Shown piece by piece: positions 48,341 to 60,316 of a DNA stretch of 64,000 nucleotides; positions within the stretch are counted from its first letter, which is position 1; each line of letters starts with the position of its first letter. Made by a program: the position numbers and the translations under genes. This stretch comes from Lepisosteus oculatus (lineage: Eukaryota; Chordata; Actinopteri; Semionotiformes; Lepisosteidae), in the NCBI RefSeq assembly GCF_040954835.1, contig NC_090706.1, forward strand, positions 28,653,148 through 28,717,147, in the 5' to 3' direction. Under the pieces are notes generated by a model that searched no databases, was not told the DNA's origin, and saw only the letters and a program-made list of their open reading frames with translations.

Positions 48341-50212
48341 CTTGTCCAACAGCCTGAGTTTCAGAAGACAGCCACAGTGTTGACTACTGCCCTGCTGCTG
48401 TCCTAGCAGACTTACAGTATATGTCCCCACCACCTACAGTGTACAGTATAAGATTATATTATACATTTTTCTATATATAATCTGTTGGCTATTCTGGAGA
48501 ATTTTTGCCTTGTCCAGTAAGTTACTTTTCCAACATTTAACTGTGGCCATAAACTTGATTGGGTTGTCCGCTGTGAAACGTCTGAACTAACTCCAGCATC
48601 TACTCAGATCTTTTGTACTACAGTATATGGTACAGTATGACTTCATGAGCTCACTCCCAAAATAAATTGTGTCACTGCTGAGTTAATACAGCAAGTTTGA
48701 CAGAGGCGGTTAAAAAAGTGTGTGTGTATAGCACCATCGTTAGCATTGACGATCCTTTGAGGTTGAGGATAATGACAAATCTGAAGAGGACGTCGTGTTC
48801 CCTGCTCTGCCTCCCAGCCCTGAGCAGGATGCTGACCTAGCAGAGGGACCTGGAGGCAGGAGACAGAGCCCTAAAGCTCAGAGAGGGCCACACTGCCTCC
48901 TGCATCCTTCACAGGCAGCCTGTAGCAAAGACCTCGTGCGGAGGAGGAGCACATACTGTTGCCAGGCTCAGTTCTCACCGGAAGCTCTGTGACACAGGGC
49001 TCAAGATGTAGAATCCACCGACCAATGGGAGTGCACCTAGCATTCGCTTCCTAAATAAAACGCAGCATTATTACAAGTCTGCAGTATTAAGGCACCTATC
49101 CTGGCAGGCTCTTACACAGGCTTCCAGTCTGAGTCCTCGTCACGCTCACACCTGCTGGGCTGCCGCCCAGCTGAGCTCACTGGTGCCTGGCTCAGCCCTT
49201 ACCTGCCCTGGAACAACACGGCTGATCCGATCTGTCCCGCTCCTCTCCGCTCTCAGGAAAGAGCTTCCCGCCATGTCAACCAATACATTTTGCGTACAAC
49301 ACCTGAGCTTCCTGCAAAGGGAGCAGGCGGGTTCTTGGCTCCACGAGGGACCTGGCTGGAGTGACGGGGGCGGGGTCTGGGCTGTGGGCTCTAACTGGGG
49401 AGGTTGCAGGTTCAAGTCCAGGGTGGGAATGCACTTCACTCACATTCCTCCACTAAATCCCCTGGCCTGTAAAGGGGCCTCCAGGTCCTCAGTGAAACTG
49501 AGTAACCCTCAACGGAATAAAAAAAAAAACTCGGCAGACTGATTGAGGGCAGGATGCAAGAACACAAAACTTACACGGAACTGAAAACGTCATCCTGCAA
49601 ACAAAGCACAAAGACGCCTATTGTGGAACAGCAGATCTCACGCACCCCCACGTTTTTCATTACTGCCAGGGACCGACTGTAGTACCCTCCCTGCCCAGCC
49701 GGCCTCTGGCATCTGAGGACACATCTTCCTCCTCCGGGGTTGGCTGTGAATGTTAATCTGCCGTTTCTGAACAGCCCTGCCCGCTCCTGCCAGATTTTGC
49801 ACCTCAGCAGGAGATCTTTATTTCTGCTCTGACTGCATCCCCTTCCAAGTAGCAGAGTCTCTGTGCCAAGGGGCACCAACCGATCTCTATTCCCATTTTT
49901 GTATTTAAGCACGTCAAGCATCGTTTCAGGAGAAATCACATGAATCGCAGGGGTTGTGTGGAGAGACAAAAGCTGAGCTAACTACCTTTTTGGGCTTTTG
50001 GGGGATTTGAGTTTTTTGCTGCTGCAATGAGGACACAGGCCTTGATGATTCCCCAAGAGCAGTGTGGTTTGCATCAGCTACAGGAAGCTGGGGGTGTTAT
50101 GCATGGTGCCCTTTCTACTGCTCCAGGTTCAATTCCTGGCTTGGATACCCATGTTGTGCAACACTTTCCTGCTCAGGAATAAAACTGATAAAACTTTTGT
50201 AATAATAACTTA
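48341..50212. other. Intergenic; possible tRNA-like heads near 49400 and 50125
   Basis: B-box-like 'aggttgcaggttcaagtcc' (about 49400) and 'ccaggttcaattcctgg' (about 50124) suggest decayed SINE heads. No gene recognised. Frames up to 132 codons occur on both strands without domains. Confidence 0.35.
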
Positions 50213-50548
50213 GGACAGCAAGGTACTGTAGCATGGTGGGTATCACTGCTGCCTCACAGCACTGCAGCCCTGGGTTCAATTCTGGACCTGGGGTGCTGTC
50301 TGTGTGGAGTTTGTATGTTCTCCCTGAGTTCATGTGGGTTTCGTCCCACAGTGCAAAGACATGCTGGTGGGTTCATTGCCTTCTAGTTAAACCGGCCCTG
50401 GTGTGTGTGTGTGTGTATCTGTCTGTCCTGCAATAGAGTGGATCCCAACCAGAATGTATCCTGCCTTGCGCTCCTTGCTCGTATAGACAGGCTACTGTGA
50501 CCCTGAATTGGAAGAAGCGATTAGAAAATATACAGTACAGATGGATGG
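50213..50548 (+). mobile_element. V-SINE-like element, near full length
   Basis: The head 'tagcatggtgggtatcactg' with B box 'gggttcaattc' is followed by the V domain 'tgtgtggagtttgtatgttc' and 'cacagtgcaaagacatgc'. A GT microsatellite of about nine units and the tail 'acagatggatgg' complete it. Confidence 0.8.
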
Positions 50549-52000
50549 AATAGTAACAACAACTTACGTCATATAAATAACATAGGCTGTGAACTGCATT
50601 TAGAAATACAGAATCGTATTTTGTTTAACAGAACCGTGAAGCGCATGCCATCTCCCCACTGACTATAGCTCGGATCTCAAGAGGTCTGCGTTTCGCCTGT
50701 GCCGTGAAGTGTAATTTGCAAAGGAACAAGTAAAGGTTTATTCCACGCTGAAAAAAGAAGAAAAGAAACACAACTTTCCGGCTTGCACCGCTGCAGCCTA
50801 CGCATGCTGATGCGGCTACCTACTTAAAGTATAATTTGGGCAGATAATTCACAACTACAGTATACTGGCTAACGTAGTCTCAGACATATTTATCAAATGC
50901 CCGTCGTGGCTTTTTTGTGCTCTTTCTCAAAGGAATTCCCATAAGGCGAGCTCGGGTCTCGCTACAATATGGTCATAAACTAGAAACACATTTACCGGCT
51001 CTTTAAAGGCTGCATTTTTATAGACCCATTTCTTTATGTTTGAAACACCAAGCAAAATTGCCCCCGAGAAAGAGAATTCTAAAGAAAGAAAACATACCAA
51101 TCTGCAAATAAAAAATGGCTCATTTCAAAGTACATTTTGGCAGAAGGGGAACGCTTTCCATTTTAATTTGCTTGCCCTAATTTGGCTTTCCACAGCTGCT
51201 GTAGCTGTTGAACGGCAAAACAAGCCTTTGTGTATTATAGTCTCTCATTTCTGTTACAAGCAAGCCAACAGATGAGATCGAGAATCGCGCGGTCTTTTTT
51301 AATAGCTTGTCACCCTTTCCTCCAACATGTAAATTGAATTTCAAGACGTGGTAAAAAAAAAACCCATTTCATTCTGAAAGGTTGTTTGAATACGGCGTTC
51401 TGACCAGCACTCTGGATTGATTGACTTAATTTACGAGACCTTTCGCTGCAGAGTCCTGTACTCAGTGCCTGACGGCTCTTACTGCCTCCGTTTAAAGTTG
51501 GTGGGAATAACACAAAATCAACAGGCTGCAAATCACTTCCATAAATAAACGGAGACAAGACGTTTGAACAGGCGGAGGGGGCCCACTGCGCCATGAAGTC
51601 CGCGGGTGAAATTCACGCTTTTGTTTCTTTGTCACGGAGCTTGTCCTGTACTCTCAGGCTCTCGGGGCCAGTCCTGACGTGGTCTCCCGAAGTGCTCCAG
51701 CGCCCCTGTGCTCTACAGCTGTAGTTCTCAACCAGGGGTTACCACGTTGTCCTTGGCGACAGTCCAGACCGCCCCCCGACCACGAAAACCAATTCCCTCT
51801 CAGGTCATCGGAGTAGACTCTCTCCTCCGTACTGTATAATACAGAATTTTCATTTCCATTTTCCGGCAGGAAAAGTTTCAGAACGCCTGTTGTAGAGTGT
51901 GAACACCGGCTTCTGAGGAGAGTCATTTTTTGTATTGCTTCGTAATGTTTCTGTGCACAGCTCTTAAGAACATTATTGTGGTTCCATAAATAATAATTAA
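50549..52000. other. Intergenic, single-copy-looking
   Basis: Contains 'ccattttaatttgcttgccc' and similar homeodomain-type AT cores near 51160-51190, which would suit a conserved noncoding element, but there is no independent support. No exon recognised. Confidence 0.35.
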
Positions 52001-52190
52001 TCTACCCATCCATTTTCTCACGGCTGTATCCAGTTCAGGGTTGTGGGGGAGCCGGAGCCTATCCCAGCAAGTACCGGGTGGTACAGGGTGGTGGGATACA
52101 TTCGGGACAGGACACCAGTCCATCAGATGGGACACACACACTCACACCACGGTCAATTTTCCCAGTAGCCAATTAACCTACCAGTGTGTG
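52001..52190 (-). mobile_element. V-SINE-like element, 3' half only
   Basis: On the + strand 'tctacccatccattttctca', 'gaggcctatccc'-like text ('gagcctatcccagc'), 'ggacaccagtccatcagatg' and 'agccaattaacctaccagtg' correspond to the tail and part of the V domain. The tRNA-like head is missing. Confidence 0.65.
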
Positions 52191-53450
52191 TGCGCCTCCT
52201 TTTTAGCCCCTCAGTGTTACATGTTCAGCTATTGTGTAAATGATCTTTGAAACGGTTTTGGGTGAACAAGACCATAAATGAAGCTGCATATGATTAAATG
52301 GAGAAGCTCGACCTTAAATCATTCTGCTGACACACCTCTCAAAGACTGTCCAACTCGCCTGATGTTTAACAGATTTACTGTTCTCCTCCAGCCACGTCTC
52401 CCAGAGCATGTCGAGATTGTTCCAGAAAGAAAAACACAACAGAAAATTATCTTTTTTTTCGGCATGCTGCTTTGCGTTCTGTCCAAGACATCCTTTGTGA
52501 TTATGAGTCATTATTTTGAGTGGCACTTAGCATTTTGTTTCGAAATTGTGTCTGTTTGTGTCGATTAAGTATTAAAACCTCAGAAGTAACACCGCTGGAG
52601 GGAACGAGGTGTTCTTCTGACAATGTTCTTTTAATTAACAGGCTGTCTGCGGACCAAGGCATAATAAAGGTGGTTTTGTTTTGCTCTCGTAATGAGATCA
52701 AAATGAGGAATGCAAATAACATTTCTGAGGCAAAAAGCAGGTGCCAGAGAAATTCTGCAGATACAATTCTGGCACTCGTTAAGCAAGTCAAGAGACTGAA
52801 AAAAGACAAGGCGCCGTCTTCGAACCGGCTGGAAGCTTTATCGCAGTCCAGTTCAGTAAGAGCTTTCTCTGGGACGTCACGGCGTCGCTGCAGAAGTTGC
52901 ACATCATGTTAAAAGTATTGCGAGGCTCAACTGACGCGACTACATTAAACACAACACAGCAGAGTCTGAGTCGCAAAGGTGGAGAGTTGGAGGGATATGG
53001 GCAAGAATATACTGAATGAATTTACCAGTCAGCTGTTACAAAAAGGAAAACCAGAGCCGAGGAGGTGGTAATAAGATGAGTGATCTCCCTGTGCCTGGAC
53101 TGAGAGTGCGGGCAGCCCATCTAAGCACAGCACTGCCAGAGTCACCAAGCAAGCAGACGTTGTCTCAGATCACAGACATTTTCAGCTCCCGAACAAGACG
53201 GATCACCTGTTTCCATTTGAAAAGGGTCCAGGACCCCCTTCAGCTCAACAGCATTAGTAGGATAGTTCTGCCTGATGCACAGTCGAGCAAGCTGATACAG
53301 CACTTTCCAAAACGAATTACTTGACAAGTCAATGAATATTCTAAATCATTTGTATTTGTCTTCTCTACAATAATTGATCCACTTTTTTTTAAAATACCCC
53401 TGACTGGACATCCTGCAACAGTCATTAATGCAATAAATGGCAAATTTACA
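52191..53450. other. Intergenic, no gene seen
   Basis: Frames of 130 and 133 codons oppose each other over 52501-52912. Neither has a domain, and their overlap argues that at most one could be real. No splice-defined exon recognised. Confidence 0.4.
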
Positions 53451-53572
53451 CGCTATCCACCTACTGTATACAGGCTTTATCCAGTACAGGGTTGGGAGGC
53501 AGCTAGCAATGGAACATACAAACTCCATACAGGTAGCAACCCGGGTCCAACCACTGCGCTACCATGCCACCC
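53451..53572 (-). mobile_element. V-SINE-like element, internally deleted
   Basis: On the + strand a short tail ('ctatccacctactgta', 'tccagtacagggttggg') jumps directly to 'ggaacatacaaactccatac' and the reversed tRNA-like head ('ccgggtccaaccactgcgct', 'accatgccaccc'). Confidence 0.6.
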
Positions 53573-55238
53573 AATTTACAGTCTAATTTCAGTACATTGA
53601 GGTTTGTGCATTAATTAGTGTTGATTAAAAACTTTGTGTTTTTCACTCTGATGAAATTTTGTGAGTAACTGGAGAACCAGGAATGCAGTAATGTAAGCAC
53701 TGCTTGAATTGTCAAGAGTTAAATGGAATGTTCCGCTTTAACACTATGCCACCATCTTGTCCCCACCCGGACCGACACATAATCTGCAGTTAACGGTATA
53801 CTTTATGTTACCATTAACGAGATATTTTGAAATGTTTCTCAAAGTATCACAAATGCTTAATACAACCATTATGTTTGTTTTCACAGCAGTGAAACTATTG
53901 TTTAACAAAGACCCCGGACTGGAAACAAACAAAAACAAATGAACAGCATAATGTTAAAAACAGCAGTTCAAAAGAAACAGGTGCATTATAAATATTTTTA
54001 CCAGCAAAGTCAAGCAGACTATACAGTATATTACAAGACAACCCAACCTAAGCTTTTCAAGGTTACAACAGACTCAACAGCATAAATAAAATGAATCTTT
54101 TTTCATAGAATTATATACTGTAGTGTTTCAGTTTAGAGACGCACCAAAACCCATCATTTATCAATCCTCCAGAAAAACACAATCTCAGAAGCAAAAATTC
54201 GCCACGATAAAAAACGTCTCCTACCTTGAAAAAAAGTATTCCCCGATTAAAACAAAATCACGTGCAAGGAAAAAACGCTCTGTTAAAAATGACTGCCGAA
54301 GGCCCCCTTGTTTTTTCAATTCGACCGCCTAAGACAAAGGTTGACCTAATAGGTAGAATTAGCTGTCATTCAGCAGGTTCTGACCATTCAGAGATTTAGG
54401 AAGGTTCTTAGCCGTCCTTTAATTGCCGTTTGTTTCTGTCAATGACGTGAAGAAAGATCACAGTCACTTGTCAATCTGTCATAAAGTACATACCAGAAGT
54501 GTGCAAAATGGTGCACAAACACACCTTTTCCTCCATATACACTATAAATAGGTTCTCTGGCACTGCCAGAAGTCTACACTATAATCATTTCAAATCCCGT
54601 CCTCATACAAAATCTCAACTCTCACATTTTTATCCAAGGTAGTAGAAATATTAGACAAGGCCTGGAATTGGAAATCTACGTCCTAGGCATGCCATAACTT
54701 GAGAAATTGAATTCTGAAGAAAGAGAATAAAATGTGTTTATTTTTTCCTGTTTGTTTTTAGTTCTTAGTTACTGAGAAAAACATCTGCAGGTTTAGACTG
54801 GATGTCGAAAGGATGCCCTATTATTAAAGACCCTAACCAGGTCTGTACTGTGTACACTTTCCAAGATAATTTAAGATTGTTGATGTGTACCTCCCTTCCA
54901 GAAGAACATTGACCTTGAGTTCCGGCCGGGGGAAAGGTTAATACAATCCTGTTGAGTAATATTCAGAACAATAACGCCCTCTGCTGTATTACTTATATAA
55001 TAAAAACAACTATTCTGTAGGCGTTGTAATACTGCGGTGATATATTCAAAATGTATCTCCTACTGGAATTCTGAGTAAGTTTTTCAGCATAGCACAGAGA
55101 AGAGATTAAAACTCACTTCTGATATTCATTAACAAAAGCAGAAGCAAATCGGGCTTCTTATTCTCAAATCAGTTTTTCTAATTGAAATTAGAGTATTCCT
55201 ACTGCCAAACTACATACAAATCAGAGAAAATCAGAAAA
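53573..55238. other. Intergenic, no gene seen
   Basis: AT-rich unassigned sequence with short frames only. Confidence 0.4.
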
Positions 55239-55468
55239 CCAGAGTGGGGTTCAGTCCTCCTGCAGCCCCACGACACACAGATCAGGGGAGGAGAGAGAAA
55301 CTGTACAAGACCAGAGTGGGGTTCAGTCCTCCTGCAGCCCCACGGCACACAGATCAGGGGAGGAGAGAGAAACTGTTCCAGACCAGTGTGGGGTTCAGTC
55401 CTCCTGCAGCCCCACGACACACAGATCAGGGGAGGAGAGAGAAACTGTACAAGACCAGAGTGGGGTTT
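55239..55468. repeat. 72-bp minisatellite, locus 2 (about 3.2 units)
   Basis: Units start at 55239, 55311, 55383 and 55455, exactly 72 bp apart, with 'ccagagtggggttcagtcct' as the first 20 bases. Divergence between units is only a few bases (for example a 'gtgtgg' variant in the third). Because the period is a multiple of three, repeated 24-residue peptides appear in more than one frame. They are not evidence of a gene. Confidence 0.95.
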
Positions 55469-56033
55469 ACTCAGGGTTTACCAGGGTTAACACCCTTAAT
55501 CTTAAGAACGGCGATGTAGGATCAGTAGTGAACGGGACCTCTGTTTAATGTTTCAGTTCATATTATTATATGAAACATTATAGCTGAAAACAATTAAAAA
55601 ATACAAAATCATACTGTATATAAACAGTGGCTTATTGATCCCACCATGTCATCCCACACTTTGATGTAACTGTGCAGAATCAAGGAAAGACTGGGCTATT
55701 TCACTGACACAGGAACTGCACAATTCCACGAGGCCTTGCTCTTTGTGTCTCTGTTCAGCTCTAGACAAAGACTACAAATTTGTGAAGTCCTCTGAGCTGA
55801 ATCCTTTTGTCTTGCGTCATGAATCGATCAAAAATAGAGAAATAGTCATTTCGTAGTTTGTTGATGTAGACCAGCAAAATCAAAGTCAAAATACATTTAC
55901 CTTTCTGCCAACAGCAGAACCTACCTCGGTGAAGTAGGTTTCTCCCAACATTACCATGACAAATGAACCTTTCTCCCAGATTTCTCCTCAATACTTTGCT
56001 GACTCAAAAACATATATCTACTGTATGTAATTA
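55469..56033. other. Intergenic, no gene seen
   Basis: Unassigned sequence between the minisatellite and the nested SINE pair. Confidence 0.4.
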
Positions 56034-56252
56034 CCACCCATCAATTTTCTACTTGCTTCATCCAGTCCAGGGTAAGTCCTGGCAAGAAATGGGCACAAAG
56101 TCAGATACACCTTGGACAGGATACCAGTCCATCACAGGGCCACGCAGTCACAAACACACTCACACCAGGTCCAGCTTTCCCAGAAGCCAATTAACCCACC
56201 AGTATGTCTTTGGACTGCAGGAGGAAACCCACATGAACACTGGGAAAACATA
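56034..56252 (-). mobile_element. V-SINE-like element, 3' part, interrupted by a 5S-SINE
   Basis: Tail and V-domain portion in reverse ('ggataccagtccatcacagg', 'agccaattaacccaccagta', 'ggactgcaggaggaaaccca'). It stops at 'gggaaaacata'. The missing continuation resumes at 56833, after the inserted element. Confidence 0.75.
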
Positions 56253-56832
56253 GAGCAGCCATATCACCCTGCAACTCACAGCTGGCAGCCCACTGACGCT
56301 CAGCAGGTGCAAGCCTGCTCAGTACCTGGATGGGAGACCTCCTGGGAAAAAACTAAGGTTGCAGCTGGAAGTGATGTTAGTGAGGCCAGCAGGGGGCGCT
56401 CACTCTGCAGTCTCTGAGGGTCCTAATGCCCCAGTATAGTGACGGGGACACTATACTGTAAACAGGCGCCGTCCTTCGGGTGAGATGTAAAACCGAGGTT
56501 CTGACTCTCTGTGGTCATTAAAAAGCCCAGGTCGTTTCTTGAAAAGAGTAGGGGTGTAACCCCAGCGTCCTGGCCAAATTTCCCATTGGCCTTTACCAGT
56601 CATGGCCTCCTAATAATCCCCATCTATGAACTGGCTTCATCACTCTGTTCTCCTCCCCACTGAGAGCTGATGTGTGGTGAGTGTTCTGGTGCACTATGGC
56701 TACTGTTGCATCATCCAGGTGGATGCTGCACATTGGTGGTGGTGGGGGAGGGGAGACCCCATTACCTGTAAAGAGCTTTGAGTGGAGTGTCCAGAAAAGC
56801 ACTATGTAAGTGTAAACAATTATTATTATTAT
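56253..56832 (+). mobile_element. 5S rRNA-derived long SINE, copy 5, full length and nested in a V-SINE
   Basis: The only + strand copy in the window. The 5' region 'ccctgcaactcacagctggc' is followed by a 5S-like promoter segment with 'gctcagcaggtgcaagcctg', 'ctcagtacctggatgggaga' and 'cctcctggg', matching the 5S box A to box C region with changes. The body follows, with 'tgccccagtatagtgacggg' and 'catcatccaggtggatgctg'. The tail is 'tgtaaagagctttgagtgga' plus an ATT microsatellite that ends at 56832. At about 580 bp it is unusually long for a SINE. The body's superfamily (Deu, Meta or other) was not determined. Confidence 0.88.
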
Positions 56833-56930
56833 ACAAACTCCACACAGACAGCACTCCAGCTCCAGAATTGAACCCAGGGCCCGAAGCTGCAAAGCAGCAA
56901 TGCTAACTACTACGCCACCAAGCCACCCAC
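56833..56930 (-). mobile_element. V-SINE-like element, 5' part (continuation after insertion)
   Basis: Begins 'acaaactccacacagacagc', the exact continuation of the V domain that broke off at 56252. It ends with the reversed tRNA-like head ('agaattgaacccagggcc', 'tgctaactactacgccacca'). Confidence 0.75.
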
Positions 56931-57914
56931 ATAAGTAACATTAACAAAATATTGTGTGATCCTGGCAAATCAACTGTATGAAATGGACTAAAACAAAATT
57001 AAACTTTTCTCATTGACAAGACTACCCTTTCCCCCCTAGAAACTGAGTATCGGGTATTTTCAAAGCAAGTACAGTAAATTTGTTTTTAGGGGTCATTTTC
57101 AGTGCTTGCAAGCCAAGGAAAAAGAAAGTCATAACTTCCATTACAATAATCTAACTGCCTCTAAGAAGACATAACGCTAACATACTTTATCACTGTAGTA
57201 CAAACAGATAGTAGGTTTTGTAAATGATCCTATTATGTGAAAAAGCAAGTAGATTTTATCCACTATTGTTGTAGTTGTGTTATCCTTGTGGTGTTCTTTA
57301 TGTAATGTAGTTATGTTAAGACATAACATTAACAATAGCCCATGTTTTAAAAGCAAAATATTTAAGTATCAGATGCAATTACACCTGATATCCACTAGGT
57401 GGAAACAAATACCAACTTTGATCAATTTTCCATGAGCTAGATAAATGTAAGTCAAGTTTTGTCAAACAATGTACAACATTGAAAACAATGCATATTCGTT
57501 TTTATTTATATATCCTTTTTGAGATTAAGTTTTGCCACCTGACCACCTGGATAATCAAACTGCTTCACATATAACACAAACATGAGTGTGAATGACTTAC
57601 ACAATACCGCAAGACTGATCCAGCTAAGATATTAGGACAGTCCGGGCAAAAATTTAAATTTTGTAAGCTATCGGCTATCGAGAAATCTATTCTGTCATAT
57701 CTACTTTGAGAGTTTGATCTCATTTCGCTTCTCTGATTTTTCCCTTTTTTCTCCATTTCTTCCCTTTTTAATGTGTTGTGTGTCCCTGGTGTTTTTTTTT
57801 AAAGTGCTCTTATTCCTGGTTGTCCTCAAACTCTTCAGCTTTACAACTACTGTTGGTATGTTCAGTGAAACACAGGTGTTACCTGACAGCCAACCCATTG
57901 TTTAATCAAAACCA
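56931..57914. other. Intergenic, no gene seen
   Basis: AT-rich unassigned sequence downstream of the sh3tc2 3' end. Confidence 0.4.
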
Positions 57915-58717
57915 TAGATAAAAGACAAGAATCGTTTATTGTCAATAGAAAATGCATTAAAGAAACTAATTTAAGAAATTCCTGGACTTTGAATCTTTTC
58001 ACAGGTAAAAGGTAACATTCAAAATGGAAAACAACAGAGGTCTTCTCTTACAAGGCAATCCTCAAACTCCCCCATTAAATAGTATTTATACAAGCAAAAA
58101 CATTTAGTGCAAAAGTATCAATAGTTTTCCAGTGTTTTCCATTCTATATTAACCTTATTTTACAAATTCTGTACAGATCGTTTCATTACCTATAGTTAAA
58201 TATTTGCCTTAGTACATATCGTTTCTTAAGATGTGCATATTTACACAGAAACAGATTAGAAATGTACAGCAGTTTTTAACACGATTCCTCTGGGCCAGCT
58301 GCTGCCTTTAATGTCATTTCTCCTGCTTCAGAGCCTCCTGTCACAGTGAAAGAAGCAGACGAGAGTAAAAGCATCACTTACAGCACATTTGGCTGCAACT
58401 CTAACGAAAAGGTTGAATGAAACTGAAGGGTTTTCTTGAACATTTCGACAGCTCTAATCTGGTAAGAGAGTCAAGGGAAAATCTAGGGTTCTGCTGAAAA
58501 TACATAACACCGGTCATGCTGTACGCATTAATTAAAGTCTAAATCAGCATTGCATATTTACAGCACAAAACTGCACCCGGCTTCAAACGCTGTTTGTCTT
58601 CCCCCAGGTCAAAGCTGGAGAGGCCTACAGCGTAGCTCCCGAGTGTTAGAGGAGAAGGAGCAGTGTGTGTCTGTGTCCTTTTGAAACCGCCGGAATTCCT
58701 TTTCCTGGTCTCTCTGG
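57915..58717 (-). other. sh3tc2: sh3tc2 3' UTR (predicted extent)
   Basis: Runs from the TAG stop (58720-58718) to a minus-strand AATAAA whose + strand complement TTTATT lies at 57935-57940. Cleavage would fall roughly 15-25 bases further. The interval has no open frame of interest and no recognised repeat, as expected for a 3' UTR. The end is inferred from the signal only. Confidence 0.45.
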
Positions 58718-58927
58718 CTATGGAACAGGGTCCGTGTCTCCAGCCAGTTCCTTCCTGAGCGCCTGAGCACAGCTCCTGTAGTGCTGGCAGAGCTCCTCGT
58801 CAGCCATGTGGCTGGAGTGTATCTCCGCCAGCTTCATGTACACAATGTACAGGCCCTCGGGGTCCCCCCCATCCTCCAGGGCCGCGGCCAGGGCCAGGTG
58901 GAAGTAGCCCATGGCGTCGAAAGCGTC
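58718..58927 (-). CDS. sh3tc2: sh3tc2 last coding exon
   Basis: Encodes 69 C-terminal residues, DAFDAMGYFHLALAAALEDG onward, ending DTDPVP and TAG. The acceptor is 'gctgtctttcag' with the first exonic base at 58927, phase 0. The opening LKDAFDA..YF.LALAAA junction matches the C-terminal TPR region of SH3TC2 as I recall it. The following residues (LYIVYMKLAEIHSSHMADEE and beyond) look like another amphipathic helical pair. The human SH3TC2 C-terminus differs after the LALAAA segment. SH3TC1 is the main alternative; synteny with adrb2 favours SH3TC2. Confidence 0.85.
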   Translation of the reverse strand, partial: DAFDAMGYFHLALAAALEDGGDPEGLYIVYMKLAEIHSSHMADEELCQHYRSCAQALRKELAGDTDPVP

Positions 58928-60119
58928 CTGAAAGACAGCAGCGCCACGCGGATCAGCCACAAAGGACAGAAACTGAGTCTTTTCCAGACCAGAGCCTCCC
59001 CCCAGTAAAGCACACGAGCTCTTCTGTCCTTTATTGAAGACGACTGGGTCTGAGACTGCTTGTGCCTGGATCAGGGGACCTGGTCACCACTATGAGGGTT
59101 ACAGCCTTACTAACAGTGTATGCCTGCAGATCCAGCCTCTCTGCCATGAGGAACAGAGTGTGCCAAGCAAAGAAAGAGGCCATCCCTGAGCTTAAAGGCT
59201 CATCGGGCCCAGGCTTTTCCTGGGCTTCATAGTGTTAAGACAACTAGGAGTATGTGGCTCCCCACTGGATCGGACACTTTCCATCACAGGGTTACACCCC
59301 TCAATTCTGGTCTCCATTTCTACAGCTGGGAAGACTGGAGCAACTGGGTGTAAAGTGCCTCACTCAAGGGCACAGCAGGTTCGGCTGCAGGTTCTGAAAG
59401 CTTGCTCTGTGCTGCCCTGATTGTGTGCTCAGAGAGGGCACAAAGACGAGCACCGCGGGAGTTCGTGAAACTGAACAGCTTTGCCAACTCTGCCTCCCCA
59501 CACGTCCCTCTTCTCGTCATCGTTCATCTGCCTGGGCTCTTTGTAGTTTTTCTCCAGAAACAAAAAAACAAATGCCAACACCTTGGTGCATCAAACCACT
59601 TAATCCGGCCTTAAAAATAGCTGCTGTGTTTCGCAGGACTGTAGTAAATTAAGCTATCTGGCAAATCTAGGCTTCAGATACTGGCCTCTTCATGTTAAAA
59701 AAGATGGGTAAAGTTAACCTATACTGTAGGTACTGCGCAGCTGCCTCTACCCATTCCTGAACATCCTTAAAGATATGCCAGCAATATATTAAATCTGAAA
59801 GCTCATTCCCTTTCAGGCACATTAGTATAATTTCTTACCTGTAGCCACAGCAATAGAGGGATTAGGCAGCCGAATCACATTGAGCACTAAAGTACTGTTC
59901 TACTGCATTGAGCTACAGTTAATGTGAAGCTGCTCAGCTGGAAGCTAACTAAAGGCATGTGTCACCAGTGAGTCAGTTCTTGATCTTCTGTTGTTTTAAG
60001 CATTATCAATAAAATAAAAAAAAATCCTAAAGACAACAACACACAATCAATGTCCAACAGGGACATTGGCCACTATTAATGAACCCAAAAGGCCCTGAAA
60101 GGAATCTCAGGGCTCTTAC
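58928..60119 (-). other. sh3tc2: sh3tc2 last intron (1192 bp) with tRNA-SINE
   Basis: GT-AG intron between exons ending at 60120 and starting at 58927. It contains a minus-strand copy of the tRNA-derived SINE family 2 at about 59225-59420. Small + strand frames in it are noise. Confidence 0.75.
59225..59420 (-). mobile_element. tRNA-derived SINE (family 2), diverged copy in sh3tc2 intron
   Basis: The reverse complement carries 'ctgtgcccttgagtgaggca', 'cagttgctccag' and 'cccagctgtagaaatg', paralleling the + strand copy at 3366-3645. The head is weakly preserved. Confidence 0.55.
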
Positions 60120-60316
60120 TTTTAGCCTGTGCAGAGTCAGGTCTCCCAGTCGGCAGTAGGCTTTGACAAAGTATCTGGCCTCCAGGGGCGAGTGCAAGAC
60201 ATGAGGGCTCAGAGACACAGCCTTTAGGTAATAGTTCTCGGCCATCTCATACTGCTGCAGAGAGTAGTACACCGTCGCCAGGCGGTGGAAGGCTGCTCTC
60301 TCTTTCAGGCGGTCTC
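60120..60316 (-). CDS. sh3tc2: sh3tc2 second-to-last coding exon (TPR region)
   Basis: A 197-bp exon with acceptor 'ttgttttccag|gagacc' and donor 'ctaaaa|gtaaga'. Its first two bases complete a Gly codon begun by the previous exon, and it ends in phase 0. The 65 following residues include [20 protein letters not shown], a textbook TPR helix pair, and a second pair around [18 protein letters not shown]. This is among the segments I find closest to human SH3TC2. SH3TC2 is an SH3/TPR adaptor that binds Rab11 at recycling endosomes and is required for Schwann-cell myelination (loss causes Charcot-Marie-Tooth type 4C in people). Confidence 0.9.

Noticed and set aside
52501..52912. Opposed 130- and 133-codon frames
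   Set aside because: No domain on either strand; chance overlap is more likely.
55182..55519. Repeated 24-residue peptide frames
   Set aside because: They are a by-product of the 72-bp minisatellite period.
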